Shown here: positions 57,097 through 64,000 of the stretch, in pieces
Layout of the letters: each line of letters opens with the position of its first letter
How positions within the stretch are numbered: position 1 is the stretch's first letter
Assembly (NCBI GenBank): GCA_050330995.1
Contig: JBHJHI010000004.1
Coordinates: forward strand, 41,007-105,006
Length of the DNA: 64,000 nt
DNA from: Thermohalobaculum sp050330995
GTDB taxonomy: Bacteria > Pseudomonadota > Alphaproteobacteria > Rhodobacterales > Rhodobacteraceae
Direction: 5' to 3'
Position numbers and translations under genes: made by a program
Notes under the pieces: model-generated
Seen by the model: the letters and a program-made list of their open reading frames with translations, nothing else
Told to the model about the DNA's origin: nothing
Databases searched by the model: none

Positions 57097-59490
57097 ATGT
57101 CCGACGTGGCGATGTTCGCGGTCGCTTGTTCGTTGCTGGTCTCGGTCGGGGCGCTCGTCCTCGCCCTGCGCCTGAGCGCCCGTGCCGTCCGGCTCCGGGC
57201 CGAGAACCGCCGCCTCTCCGACCTCCTCGACGGCATCGTGCTGCGCGCCTCGGGCGACGAGCTGCTCGACGCCTCGCCCGAGGCGCGCGCGGGCCTCGGC
57301 GCCGCGCCCGGCGCCTCGCTCGCGGCGCTGTTGTCGGACCACCTCGGCGACGGGCGCGAGGAAGCCCTCGCCGCGCTCGACGCTCTCGTGCGCGACGGCC
57401 GACCCCTGCGGCTCCTGGCGCGCGACCGCACGGGCCGCCCGCTCCAGCTCTCGGGTCATCCGCGCGGCGGCGAGATCCTCCTGTCCGTCGCCGACGGCTC
57501 GCTGCTCGCCACCGAGCTGTCCAGGGCCGAGGCGCGCATGGCGCTGCGCGAGCGCGCGCTCGTGGACGGGCTGCACGAGAAGCGGGTCATGGGCGCGCTG
57601 ATCGAGGCGGGCGGCGCGATCGCCTGGCAGCGCGACGCCGAGGGCACGGTGGTCTGGTCGGCGGGCTCCGTCGCCACCGCCGAGGGCCGCGTCGGCGCGG
57701 GCCAGACCACGGCGCTGCTCGCCGCGCGCCCGAGGAGCGCCGAGATCGCGCCGGGCGCGGTCTCGCGCACCCGGCTCGAGATCCTGCCGGCCGGCGCCAT
57801 CGAGCCGCTGCCGCTCCAGGTGGTCGAGGTGGGCGACCAGCACGGCGGCGCCTGCGGGCTCGCCACCGACGGCACGGTCGCCGCTCAGGCCGAGCGCACG
57901 CTCGGGCGCTTCGTGCAGACCATGACCGAGACCTTCGCGCACCTGACCGCGGGGCTCGCGATCTTCGACCGCAGCCAGAAGCTCGTGCTGTTCAACCCCG
58001 CCTTCGCGACGCTGCTGCAGCTCGACCCCGCCTGGCTCGCCAACCGTCCGGGCCTGCGCGACGTGGTCGACGCGCTGCGCGCGCGCCGCCGCATCCCCGA
58101 GACCGGCGATTTCCACGCCTGGCGCCGGCGGCTCCTGTCGTTGTTCGACCACCCCGAGCGGGTCGATCTCGACGAGGTCTGGCATCTCGTCGACGGCTCG
58201 AACATCAAGGTGCTCGCCCGCCCCCACCCGCACGGCTCGCTCGCCTTCGTGTTCGACGACATCACCGACCGGATGCGCCTCGAACAGCGGCTCGGCCAGT
58301 CGAACGACCTCTACGGCGCCACGCTCAACCGGCTCGAAGAGGGGCTTGCCGTGTTCGGCGCCGACGGCAAGCTCCAGCTCGTCAACGACAGCTTCCACCG
58401 CGTCTTCGGCACCGACAGCCGCAGCGTGCCCCCCGAGACGCACGCGAGCGACGTGGTGCGCCTCTGCCGCGGGCTGACGATCGAGACCGAGGTCTGGCGC
58501 CGGGTCTCGAACTTCATCACCGCCGAGGGCGCGCGCGGCGCCTGGTCCGAGCGGCTGACGCTCGCCTCCGAGCGGGTGCTGCGCCTGCGCCTCGCCCCCC
58601 TGCCGGGCGGCGCCACCATGCTGGTGGTGGTCGACATCACCGACAGCGAGCGCATCGCCGACGCGCTGCGCGAGCGCAACCGCGCGCTGGAGGCGGCCGA
58701 GGAGATGCGCTCGGCCGTGATGGACCAGATCAGCCACCGTCTGAGGACGCCGCTCAACACCATCTTCGGCTTCGGCCAGCTCCTCTCCGACCCGCGCTTC
58801 GGCCAGCTCTCCGAGCGCCAGCGCGAGTACGCGGGCGGCATTCTCGAAGCCTCGGGACAGCTTCTGTCCACCATCGACGAGGTGACCGAGCTGGCCTCGC
58901 TGCACCCGGGCGACTGGTCGGACCAGGGGGGCGGGCTCGCGATCGGCGAGACGGTCGAGCTGACGCGCTCGCTCTTGGAGAAGCGCGCGGCCGAGGCCGG
59001 GCTGCGCCTGCGCACCGCCGTCGCCGAGCCCGGCGCGCGCGTCGACTGCGACGCCGGCAGCCTGCGCCAGATCGCCTTCATCCTCGGCGCCGGGGCGATC
59101 CAGCGCGCGGCGCCGGGCTCGACGGTGCGCATCGAGGCCGGCCCCGGCGAGGGCGGACGCATCGAGATCAGCGTGTTCGAGCGGCGCCGGACCCCCCAGG
59201 GCGAGGAGACGGCCGAGGGCGTCGGGCTGCGCGCGCTGGTGCGCCCCGACATCGCCACGCTGCGCGGGCGCTCGGACTTCGCCACATCGATGGCCGGCGG
59301 CGCCGACACGCTGGCGCTGACCCAGCAGATGGTCGAGGCCGCCGGCGGCAGCTTCTTCTACGGCCCCGCCGCCGAGCCCGCCCGGGCCGGCGCACGCGCC
59401 GGCGGCTCCGAGATGCGCACCATCGCCGTGTTCGACCGCGCCCGCACGCCGGAGGCGAGCGAGCCGCAGGCCGCCTTCGCCCGCCGCTGA
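57097..59490 (+). CDS. divL: PAS-domain kinase, DivL-like
   Basis: The 797-residue protein has an N-terminal membrane helix, about three PAS-like regions, and a dimerisation/phospho-acceptor motif with H547 in DQISHRLRTPLNTIFG. The C-terminal ATP-binding region is degenerate: no clear N-box asparagine or DxGxG is visible. The position right before tsaE-amgK-murU matches divL of Caulobacter, whose DivL has tyrosine (Y550) at the acceptor position. DivL controls the CckA-CtrA pathway by binding partners rather than by kinase activity. Assignment as divL combines synteny and layout. Confidence 0.75.
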   Translation: MSDVAMFAVACSLLVSVGALVLALRLSARAVRLRAENRRLSDLLDGIVLRASGDELLDASPEARAGLGAAPGASLAALLSDHLGDGREEALAALDALVRDGRPLRLLARDRTGRPLQLSGHPRGGEILLSVADGSLLATELSRAEARMALRERALVDGLHEKRVMGALIEAGGAIAWQRDAEGTVVWSAGSVATAEGRVGAGQTTALLAARPRSAEIAPGAVSRTRLEILPAGAIEPLPLQVVEVGDQHGGACGLATDGTVAAQAERTLGRFVQTMTETFAHLTAGLAIFDRSQKLVLFNPAFATLLQLDPAWLANRPGLRDVVDALRARRRIPETGDFHAWRRRLLSLFDHPERVDLDEVWHLVDGSNIKVLARPHPHGSLAFVFDDITDRMRLEQRLGQSNDLYGATLNRLEEGLAVFGADGKLQLVNDSFHRVFGTDSRSVPPETHASDVVRLCRGLTIETEVWRRVSNFITAEGARGAWSERLTLASERVLRLRLAPLPGGATMLVVVDITDSERIADALRERNRALEAAEEMRSAVMDQISHRLRTPLNTIFGFGQLLSDPRFGQLSERQREYAGGILEASGQLLSTIDEVTELASLHPGDWSDQGGGLAIGETVELTRSLLEKRAAEAGLRLRTAVAEPGARVDCDAGSLRQIAFILGAGAIQRAAPGSTVRIEAGPGEGGRIEISVFERRRTPQGEETAEGVGLRALVRPDIATLRGRSDFATSMAGGADTLALTQQMVEAAGGSFFYGPAAEPARAGARAGGSEMRTIAVFDRARTPEASEPQAAFARR

Positions 59491-59772
59491 ACGCCGCGGG
59501 CCCGCGCGCCAGCGGGGCGCGCCGTCCGCCTTCGGTGCCTGCCCGTCCCGAGCGTCCGAACGCCCGGACCGCGCCGACGCGGCACCGCCCAAGCTATCGG
59601 CCGGCGCGCCGCGGGTTCGTCGCCCCGGCCGCGTCGCTCGGGCCGCATCGGCGACGCCTCGCGGGCGAGCCGAACCGGCGGCGGCCGACGCCGGGACTGG
59701 CGAGGCGGCGCCCGACGCGATAACCAGACGGGGCAGGGGGATAGGCGGACGCGACAGGGGGCGCGGGCGGCG

Positions 59773-60366
59773 GTGACGAGCAGCGAACCGGCCGGAGACC
59801 GGAAGACGGCGCGCGCCATCGCGCTCGCGGACCGAGCGCCACCTACGGACCAGCCCGCGAACCGGGCGCCACCTGCGGATCCGCCCGCGGACCGGGCGAC
59901 GCGCGCGATCGCGCTCGGCGCTCCGGCGGCGACCGCCCGTCTCGGCGCGGCGCTCGGCCTCGCCCTCGGCCCCGGCGACACGCTCGCGCTCTCGGGCCCG
60001 CTCGGCGCGGGCAAGTCCGCGCTCGCCCGCGCGGCGATCCGCGCGCGCCTCGGCAACGCGGAGGCCGAGGTGCCCTCGCCGACCTACACCCTCGTGCAGG
60101 TCTACGGCGAGGACGCGGACACGCTCTGGCACGCCGACCTCTATCGTCTCGGCGACGCGTCCGAAGTGGCGGAACTCGGCCTCGACGAGGCTTTCGTCAC
60201 CGCCGCCGTGATCGTCGAGTGGCCCGAGCGTCTGGGGCCCGCCTTGCCCGCGCGCCGCGTCGATCTCGCGCTCGACATCACCGGCGACACGACCCGTCGC
60301 GCCCGCCTCGCGCTGAGTGGCGAGGGGTGGGAGCGCGTCGAGGCCGCGCTCGGGAGGGGCGCGTGA
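59773..60366 (+). CDS. tsaE: tRNA threonylcarbamoyladenosine biosynthesis ATPase TsaE
   Basis: The 197-residue protein has Walker A GPLGAGKSALAR, PSPTYTLVQVY, HADLYRL and VEWPER, which together define TsaE, the ATPase that supports the TsaB-TsaD complex in making t6A37 on tRNA. The first 45 residues are an extra low-complexity region built partly from 10-residue repeats, beyond the usual family length of about 150. The start is GTG. The stop overlaps a short frame at 60363 as GTGA. Confidence 0.95.
   Translation: MTSSEPAGDRKTARAIALADRAPPTDQPANRAPPADPPADRATRAIALGAPAATARLGAALGLALGPGDTLALSGPLGAGKSALARAAIRARLGNAEAEVPSPTYTLVQVYGEDADTLWHADLYRLGDASEVAELGLDEAFVTAAVIVEWPERLGPALPARRVDLALDITGDTTRRARLALSGEGWERVEAALGRGA
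59828..59904 (+). repeat. 30-bp tandem repeat, about 2.5 copies, in the 5' part of tsaE
   Basis: Units of 30 bp (CGGACCGAGCGCCACC in copy one) encode the repeating ADRAPPTDQP/ANRAPPADPP tail-like N-terminal extension of TsaE. The third unit is partial. Confidence 0.75.
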
Positions 60367-60500
60367 GCGCGGCCGCGCCGTGGGCCCTTACCGCAGACGC
60401 ACGACGGCCTCGCCCGGACGCCATCGCTCGTCGGCGCCGGGGGAGCACTTTCCCGCAGGGGGGTGGCGTAGGCGCCGCCGCGCTCGGGAGGCCCGCATGA
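60363..60500 (+). CDS. Possible 45-residue bridging frame between tsaE and amgK
   Basis: A GTG at the tsaE stop (GTGA) opens a 45-codon frame that ends in an ATGA overlap with the amgK start. The encoded peptide is Arg/Ala/Pro-rich with SFPQ-like STFPQGG in the middle, and has no domain. It may only serve to keep ribosomes moving from tsaE to amgK; it could also be chance in GC-rich DNA. Confidence 0.3.
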   Translation: MSAAAPWALTADARRPRPDAIARRRRGSTFPQGGGVGAAALGRPA

Positions 60501-61564
60501 GCGCGACCGACCCGCGCCTCGCCGCCTTCCTCGCGCAGGCGGGTGTCGCCGGCGCCGCGCTCGCCCCGCTCGCGGGCGACGCCTCGATGCGCCGCTACCT
60601 GCGCGTCCACCCCGAGCATGGCTCGGGCCTCGTGCTGATGGACGCGCCGCGGCCTCTGAACGAGCGCATGGACGCCTTCGTCGCCGTCACCGACTGGCTG
60701 CGCGCCGCCGGGCTTTCGGCGCCGCAGGTGGTCGCGGCCGATCTCGACGAGGGGCTCCTGCTGCTCGAAGACCTCGGCGACGCGCTCTACGCCCGCGTGC
60801 TGGCGCGCGACCCCGCGGCCGAGCCCGCGCTCTACGGCGCGGCGGTCGACCTGCTCGCGCGGCTGCCGCGCACGGGGGCGGCGGACGCGCCGCTCGGGAT
60901 CGGGCCCTACGACCTCGCCGTGCTCGGGCGCGAGGCGCGCCTCGCCGTCGACTGGTGGGCCGATGGCGCGGGCCGGGCGCTCCCGCCCGAGGCGGTGGCC
61001 GAGTTCGACGCGCTGGTGGCCGAGGCCGTGGCGCCCGCCGCGCCGGAGGCGGCGCGCACGGTCACGGTGCTGCGCGACTACCACGCCGAGAACCTGCTCT
61101 GGCTGCCCGAGCGCAGGGGTGCGGCGCGCGTCGGCCTGCTCGACTACCAGGACGCGCTGGTCGGCCATCCGGCCTACGACCTCGTCTCGCTGCTCGAAGA
61201 CGCCCGCCGCGACGTCGCCCCCGATCTCGCCGAGGCGATGATCGCGCGCTACGCCGCCGAGGCCGGGCTCGGCGCCACGGACGCGACCGCCTTTCGCGAC
61301 GCCTACGACGCGCTCGGCGCGCAGCGGAACCTCAAGATCGTCGGCATCTTCGCCCGCCTCGCGCTGCGCGACGCCAAGCCGCGTTACCTGGGGCTGATCC
61401 CGCGGGTCTGGGGCCATCTGCGGCGCGACCTCGCGAGTGCCCGCCTCGCGCCCCTGGCCGCCTTCGTGGAGCGCTGGATTCCCGAGCCCGACGCCGCCGC
61501 CCTCGCGCGCGTCGCGGTGCGTGCCCGTGCCGCCGAGGCCGCGAGCGCGGAGGCGGGAGCGTGA
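60497..61564 (+). CDS. amgK: Aminoglycoside phosphotransferase-family sugar kinase, AmgK-like
   Basis: The 355-residue kinase has the APH fold motifs LLLLEDLGD, the catalytic loop RDYHAENLLWL (H-x-x-x-N) and LLDYQDALVGHPAYDL (metal-binding Asp). With a MurU-like nucleotidyltransferase next to it, it matches AmgK, the anomeric kinase that phosphorylates MurNAc and GlcNAc in the cell-wall recycling path that bypasses de novo UDP-GlcNAc synthesis (and confers fosfomycin tolerance in pseudomonads). The stop overlaps the next start as GTGA. Confidence 0.85.
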   Translation: MSATDPRLAAFLAQAGVAGAALAPLAGDASMRRYLRVHPEHGSGLVLMDAPRPLNERMDAFVAVTDWLRAAGLSAPQVVAADLDEGLLLLEDLGDALYARVLARDPAAEPALYGAAVDLLARLPRTGAADAPLGIGPYDLAVLGREARLAVDWWADGAGRALPPEAVAEFDALVAEAVAPAAPEAARTVTVLRDYHAENLLWLPERRGAARVGLLDYQDALVGHPAYDLVSLLEDARRDVAPDLAEAMIARYAAEAGLGATDATAFRDAYDALGAQRNLKIVGIFARLALRDAKPRYLGLIPRVWGHLRRDLASARLAPLAAFVERWIPEPDAAALARVAVRARAAEAASAEAGA

Positions 61565-62298
61565 GGCCCGCCCCGGAGGCCGCCATGGTGCTCGCCGCGG
61601 GTCTCGGCACGCGGATGCGGCCGCTGACCGATCGCGTGCCCAAGGCGATGGTCGAGGTGGGCGGGCAGAGCCTGATCCATCGCGCGCTCGACCGCGTCGC
61701 GGCCGCGGGCGCGCCCCGCGCGGTCGTCAACCTGCACCATTTCGCCGACGCGCTCGAAGCCCACATCGCGGCCCGCCGCGCGCCGGCCGTCGTCTTCTCG
61801 GACGAGCGCGCGCGGCTCCTCGACACCGGCGGCGGCGTCGCGCACGCGCTGCCGCTGCTCGGCGAGGCCCCGTTCCTCGCGCTGAACGCCGACGCGGTGT
61901 TCGCCGGCCCCGAGCCGCTGACGCTGCTCGCCGAGACCTGGCGGCGGATGGCGGACGACATGCTGGCGCTGATGCTGCTGGTCCCGCGCGAGCGGGCGTG
62001 GGCCTACACGCGGCCGGGCGACTTCTTCCTCGACGCCGACGGCGGAGTGCCGGCGCGGCGAGGCGGGGCCGGACACGCGCCTTACGTCTTCACCGGTGCG
62101 CAGGTGCTGAGCCCCGCGGTCTTCGATCCCGCCGAGCGCGTGGGCGGCGAGGCGTTCTCTCTCAATCCCGTCTGGGACCGCCTGATCGCCGCCAGGCGCC
62201 TGCGCGCCGTGATCTACCCCGGCGCCTGGGTCGACGTCGGCACACCCGCCGGCATCGCGGAGGCCGAAGCCGCGCTCGCCGAAGGAGCCGCACCGTGA
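61561..62298 (+). CDS. murU: MurNAc-1-phosphate uridylyltransferase-like nucleotidyltransferase, MurU
   Basis: The 245-residue protein has the nucleotidyltransferase signature MVLAAGLGTRMRPLTDRVPKAMVEV at residues 9-33 and FLALNADAVF for the metal-binding Asp. Its length and its position after AmgK fit MurU, which makes UDP-MurNAc from MurNAc-1-phosphate. The start is a GTG that overlaps the amgK stop. Its end overlaps the addB GTG start. Confidence 0.85.
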   Translation: MRPAPEAAMVLAAGLGTRMRPLTDRVPKAMVEVGGQSLIHRALDRVAAAGAPRAVVNLHHFADALEAHIAARRAPAVVFSDERARLLDTGGGVAHALPLLGEAPFLALNADAVFAGPEPLTLLAETWRRMADDMLALMLLVPRERAWAYTRPGDFFLDADGGVPARRGGAGHAPYVFTGAQVLSPAVFDPAERVGGEAFSLNPVWDRLIAARRLRAVIYPGAWVDVGTPAGIAEAEAALAEGAAP

Positions 62299-64000
62299 CC
62301 CGTCTGTTCGCGCCACGGGCCGACCGGCGCCCGCGCGTCTTCGCCCTGCCGCCCGGCGTCGACTACGCGGCCGCCTTCGCCGCCGGCCTCGCGCACCGGC
62401 TCGACGGCCATCCCCCCGAAGCGGCGGCGCGGGTCGATCTCCTGGTGAACTCGACCCGCGCGCGGCGCACGATCGAGGACGCGCTGGCGCGTCGCGCGGG
62501 GGGCGCCGCCTGCTTCCTGCCGCGGATCACCTTGACCGAGAGCGCGCTGGCCGACCCGCCGCCCGGCCTCGGCCCGCCCGGCGAGGCCGAGCCGGTCTGC
62601 CCGCTGATGCGCCGTCTCGCGCTCACGCGGCTCGTCGAGCGCTACGCCGACGCCGGCGAGATCCCGCGCACCGCCGCGCCCGATCTCGCGCAGAGCCTCG
62701 CCGAGCTGATCGACCTGATGGACGAGGAAGGGGTCGACCCGGCGCTTCTCGACGGCGCGGTCGCCGCCGAGATGGCCGAGCACTGGCAGCGCTCGCTCGC
62801 GTTCCTGTCGATCGTGCGCGAGCAGTGGCCGGCGCTCCGCGAGACGCTGGCGCCGGGGCGGCTCGACCCGATGGCGGGCGAGGCCGCGCGCGCCGGGCGG
62901 CTGGCCGCGCACTGGGCCACGCATCCGCCCGCTCATCCGGTGATCGCCGCCGGCTCCACCGGGGCGCGCGCGGTGATCGCGACCGTTCTGGAGGCGGTGG
63001 CGACGCTCGACCAAGGCGCGGTGGTGCTGCCGGGCTTCGACCCCTCGATCGATCCGGACATCTGGGCGCGGGCGGGCGACGACCATCCGATGGCGCCGTT
63101 CCGCCGCCTGCTCGACCGCCTCGGGATCGAGCCCGCGGACGTCGAGCCCTGGGACCCGGCCGCCCCCTGTCCACTGAGGCTCGACCTCCTGACCGAGGCG
63201 ATGCGCCCCGCGCCCGTGACCGACGCCTGGATCGCGCGACGCGACGACCTCGCGCGCCAGGCGCCGACGGCGACGGCGGGCGTCGAGCTGATCGAGGCGC
63301 CCCATCCGCGGCTGGAGGCCGAAGCCATCGCGCTCGCCGTGCGCGAGGCGCTGGAGACGCCCGGCCGCACGGTCGCGATCGTCACCCGCGACGCCTCGCT
63401 GGCGCGGCGGGTGACGGCGGCGCTCGCGCGCTACGCGGTGCTGCCCGACGACAGCCTCGGCCGCCCGCTCGCGCTGACCCCGCCGGCGATCTTCGCCGAG
63501 CTGGTGCTGCGCGTCGCCCGCGCGGCGGCGGCGAGCCGGCCCGACCCGGTCTCGCTCGCGGCCCTGCTCGCCCATCCCTTCGCCCGCGCCGGCCACCCGC
63601 GCCGCCACCACCGCCGCCTCGCGCGCCGCTTCGAGCGCCGCGTCCTGCGCGGCGTGCGCCCGGTCGGCCGGCCCGGCGCGGTGCTGCCGCCCTGGCCCGA
63701 CGACCCGCGCCACCCGCCCGAGCCGGAGGATCTGGCCTGGGCGGCCGCCGTCGAGGCCATGCTCGCCCCCCTGATCGCGGCGCTCAGGGGCGGCGCCGCG
63801 CTCGGCGATCTGATCGCAGCCCACGTCGCCGCGATCGCCGCGCTGAGCGCCCCCGTCGGCGCGCCCTCGCGCGCCGACGCCGCCAAGCCCGCCGCCATCG
63901 AGGCCGAGGACACGCACTCGCCCAGGGAGGGGGCCGCCGGCATGGCGTTTCGCGATCAGATGGCCGCCCACGGGAGCGCGGACGACGCCTACGCCGCGGA
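62295..64000 (+). CDS. addB: Double-strand break repair protein AddB (3' truncated by window end)
   Basis: The frame opens at a GTG overlapping the murU stop and stays open to the window end (568 full codons present). It begins VFALPPGVDYAAAFAAGL, the usual N-terminus of alphaproteobacterial AddB, and contains PVIAAGSTGARAV and DDSLGRPLALTPP. AddB partners AddA as a helicase-nuclease that resects double-strand breaks at Chi-like sites; addA is expected just beyond the window. The C-terminal nuclease and iron-sulfur cysteines are not in view. Confidence 0.95.
   Translation, partial: MTRLFAPRADRRPRVFALPPGVDYAAAFAAGLAHRLDGHPPEAAARVDLLVNSTRARRTIEDALARRAGGAACFLPRITLTESALADPPPGLGPPGEAEPVCPLMRRLALTRLVERYADAGEIPRTAAPDLAQSLAELIDLMDEEGVDPALLDGAVAAEMAEHWQRSLAFLSIVREQWPALRETLAPGRLDPMAGEAARAGRLAAHWATHPPAHPVIAAGSTGARAVIATVLEAVATLDQGAVVLPGFDPSIDPDIWARAGDDHPMAPFRRLLDRLGIEPADVEPWDPAAPCPLRLDLLTEAMRPAPVTDAWIARRDDLARQAPTATAGVELIEAPHPRLEAEAIALAVREALETPGRTVAIVTRDASLARRVTAALARYAVLPDDSLGRPLALTPPAIFAELVLRVARAAAASRPDPVSLAALLAHPFARAGHPRRHHRRLARRFERRVLRGVRPVGRPGAVLPPWPDDPRHPPEPEDLAWAAAVEAMLAPLIAALRGGAALGDLIAAHVAAIAALSAPVGAPSRADAAKPAAIEAEDTHSPREGAAGMAFRDQMAAHGSADDAYAA

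Noticed and set aside
56728..60132. Very long minus-strand frame (over 1100 codons) opposite divL and tsaE
   Set aside because: High GC removes stop codons from antisense frames; the composition is repetitive Arg/Ala/Gly/Glu and the plus strand carries the real genes.

Overview
The window is a very GC-rich bacterial chromosome segment, packed with genes on both strands. The gene order points to an alphaproteobacterium of the Rhodobacterales/Rhodobacteraceae type. Evidence is the regB / senC-regA redox regulator locus, followed by a DivL-like PAS kinase, tsaE, amgK, murU and addB, together with a TakP-type TRAP transporter, a one-cysteine DksA and tlyA. No tRNA, rRNA, CRISPR array or intact insertion sequence was seen.

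Region 1 (1-11.7 kb). A partial tlyA overlaps an RlmD-like RNA methyltransferase. A minus-strand sulfotransferase follows two small membrane proteins. Next comes a minus-strand run, in transcription order amidase, quinone D-lactate dehydrogenase and a three-part TRAP transporter, which looks like a 2-hydroxy/2-keto acid uptake and oxidation unit. A UbiH-family hydroxylase diverges from the amidase.

Region 2 (12.3-19.6 kb) is the most interesting part. Two unrecognised proteins, a DyP-type heme peroxidase, an unusual cytochrome P450 and a large patatin-like lipase lie in one direction, mostly overlapping. The set resembles the parts list of an oxylipin pathway: lipid release, peroxidase, and a P450 lacking the usual oxygen-activating acid. 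The function is inferred, not known.

Region 3 (19.9-28.1 kb). A circularly permuted ATP-grasp / alpha-E / transglutaminase operon contains two overlapping microproteins. It is followed by a decayed VirD4/TraG coupling-protein relic, agmatinase, a glutamine synthetase-like gene cut by an in-frame TAA, and a convergent PfkB-family sugar kinase.

Region 4 (28.3-47.1 kb). This holds a DUF6311-like membrane protein, carB, a small-protein/GNAT/hydrolase group, a secreted subtilisin-type protease, a MoxR ATPase, dksA, a DUF4345 membrane protein, an RhlE-like helicase, a type II NADH dehydrogenase, a three-gene unknown operon ending at a strong hairpin terminator, and prfC.

Region 5 (47.5-64 kb). 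An orphan iron/polyamine-type ABC ATPase and a coiled-coil membrane protein precede tatABC with a DUF815 ATPase. Then come a Tat-exported MBL hydrolase, regA-senC against regB, divL, tsaE, amgK and murU (cell-wall sugar recycling), and the start of addB, which runs off the window.

Short in-frame tandem repeats (27-39 bp) occur at the ends of three proteins, and a 26-bp repeat lies between genes. Many neighbouring genes are coupled by ATGA, GTGA or TGATG overlaps.
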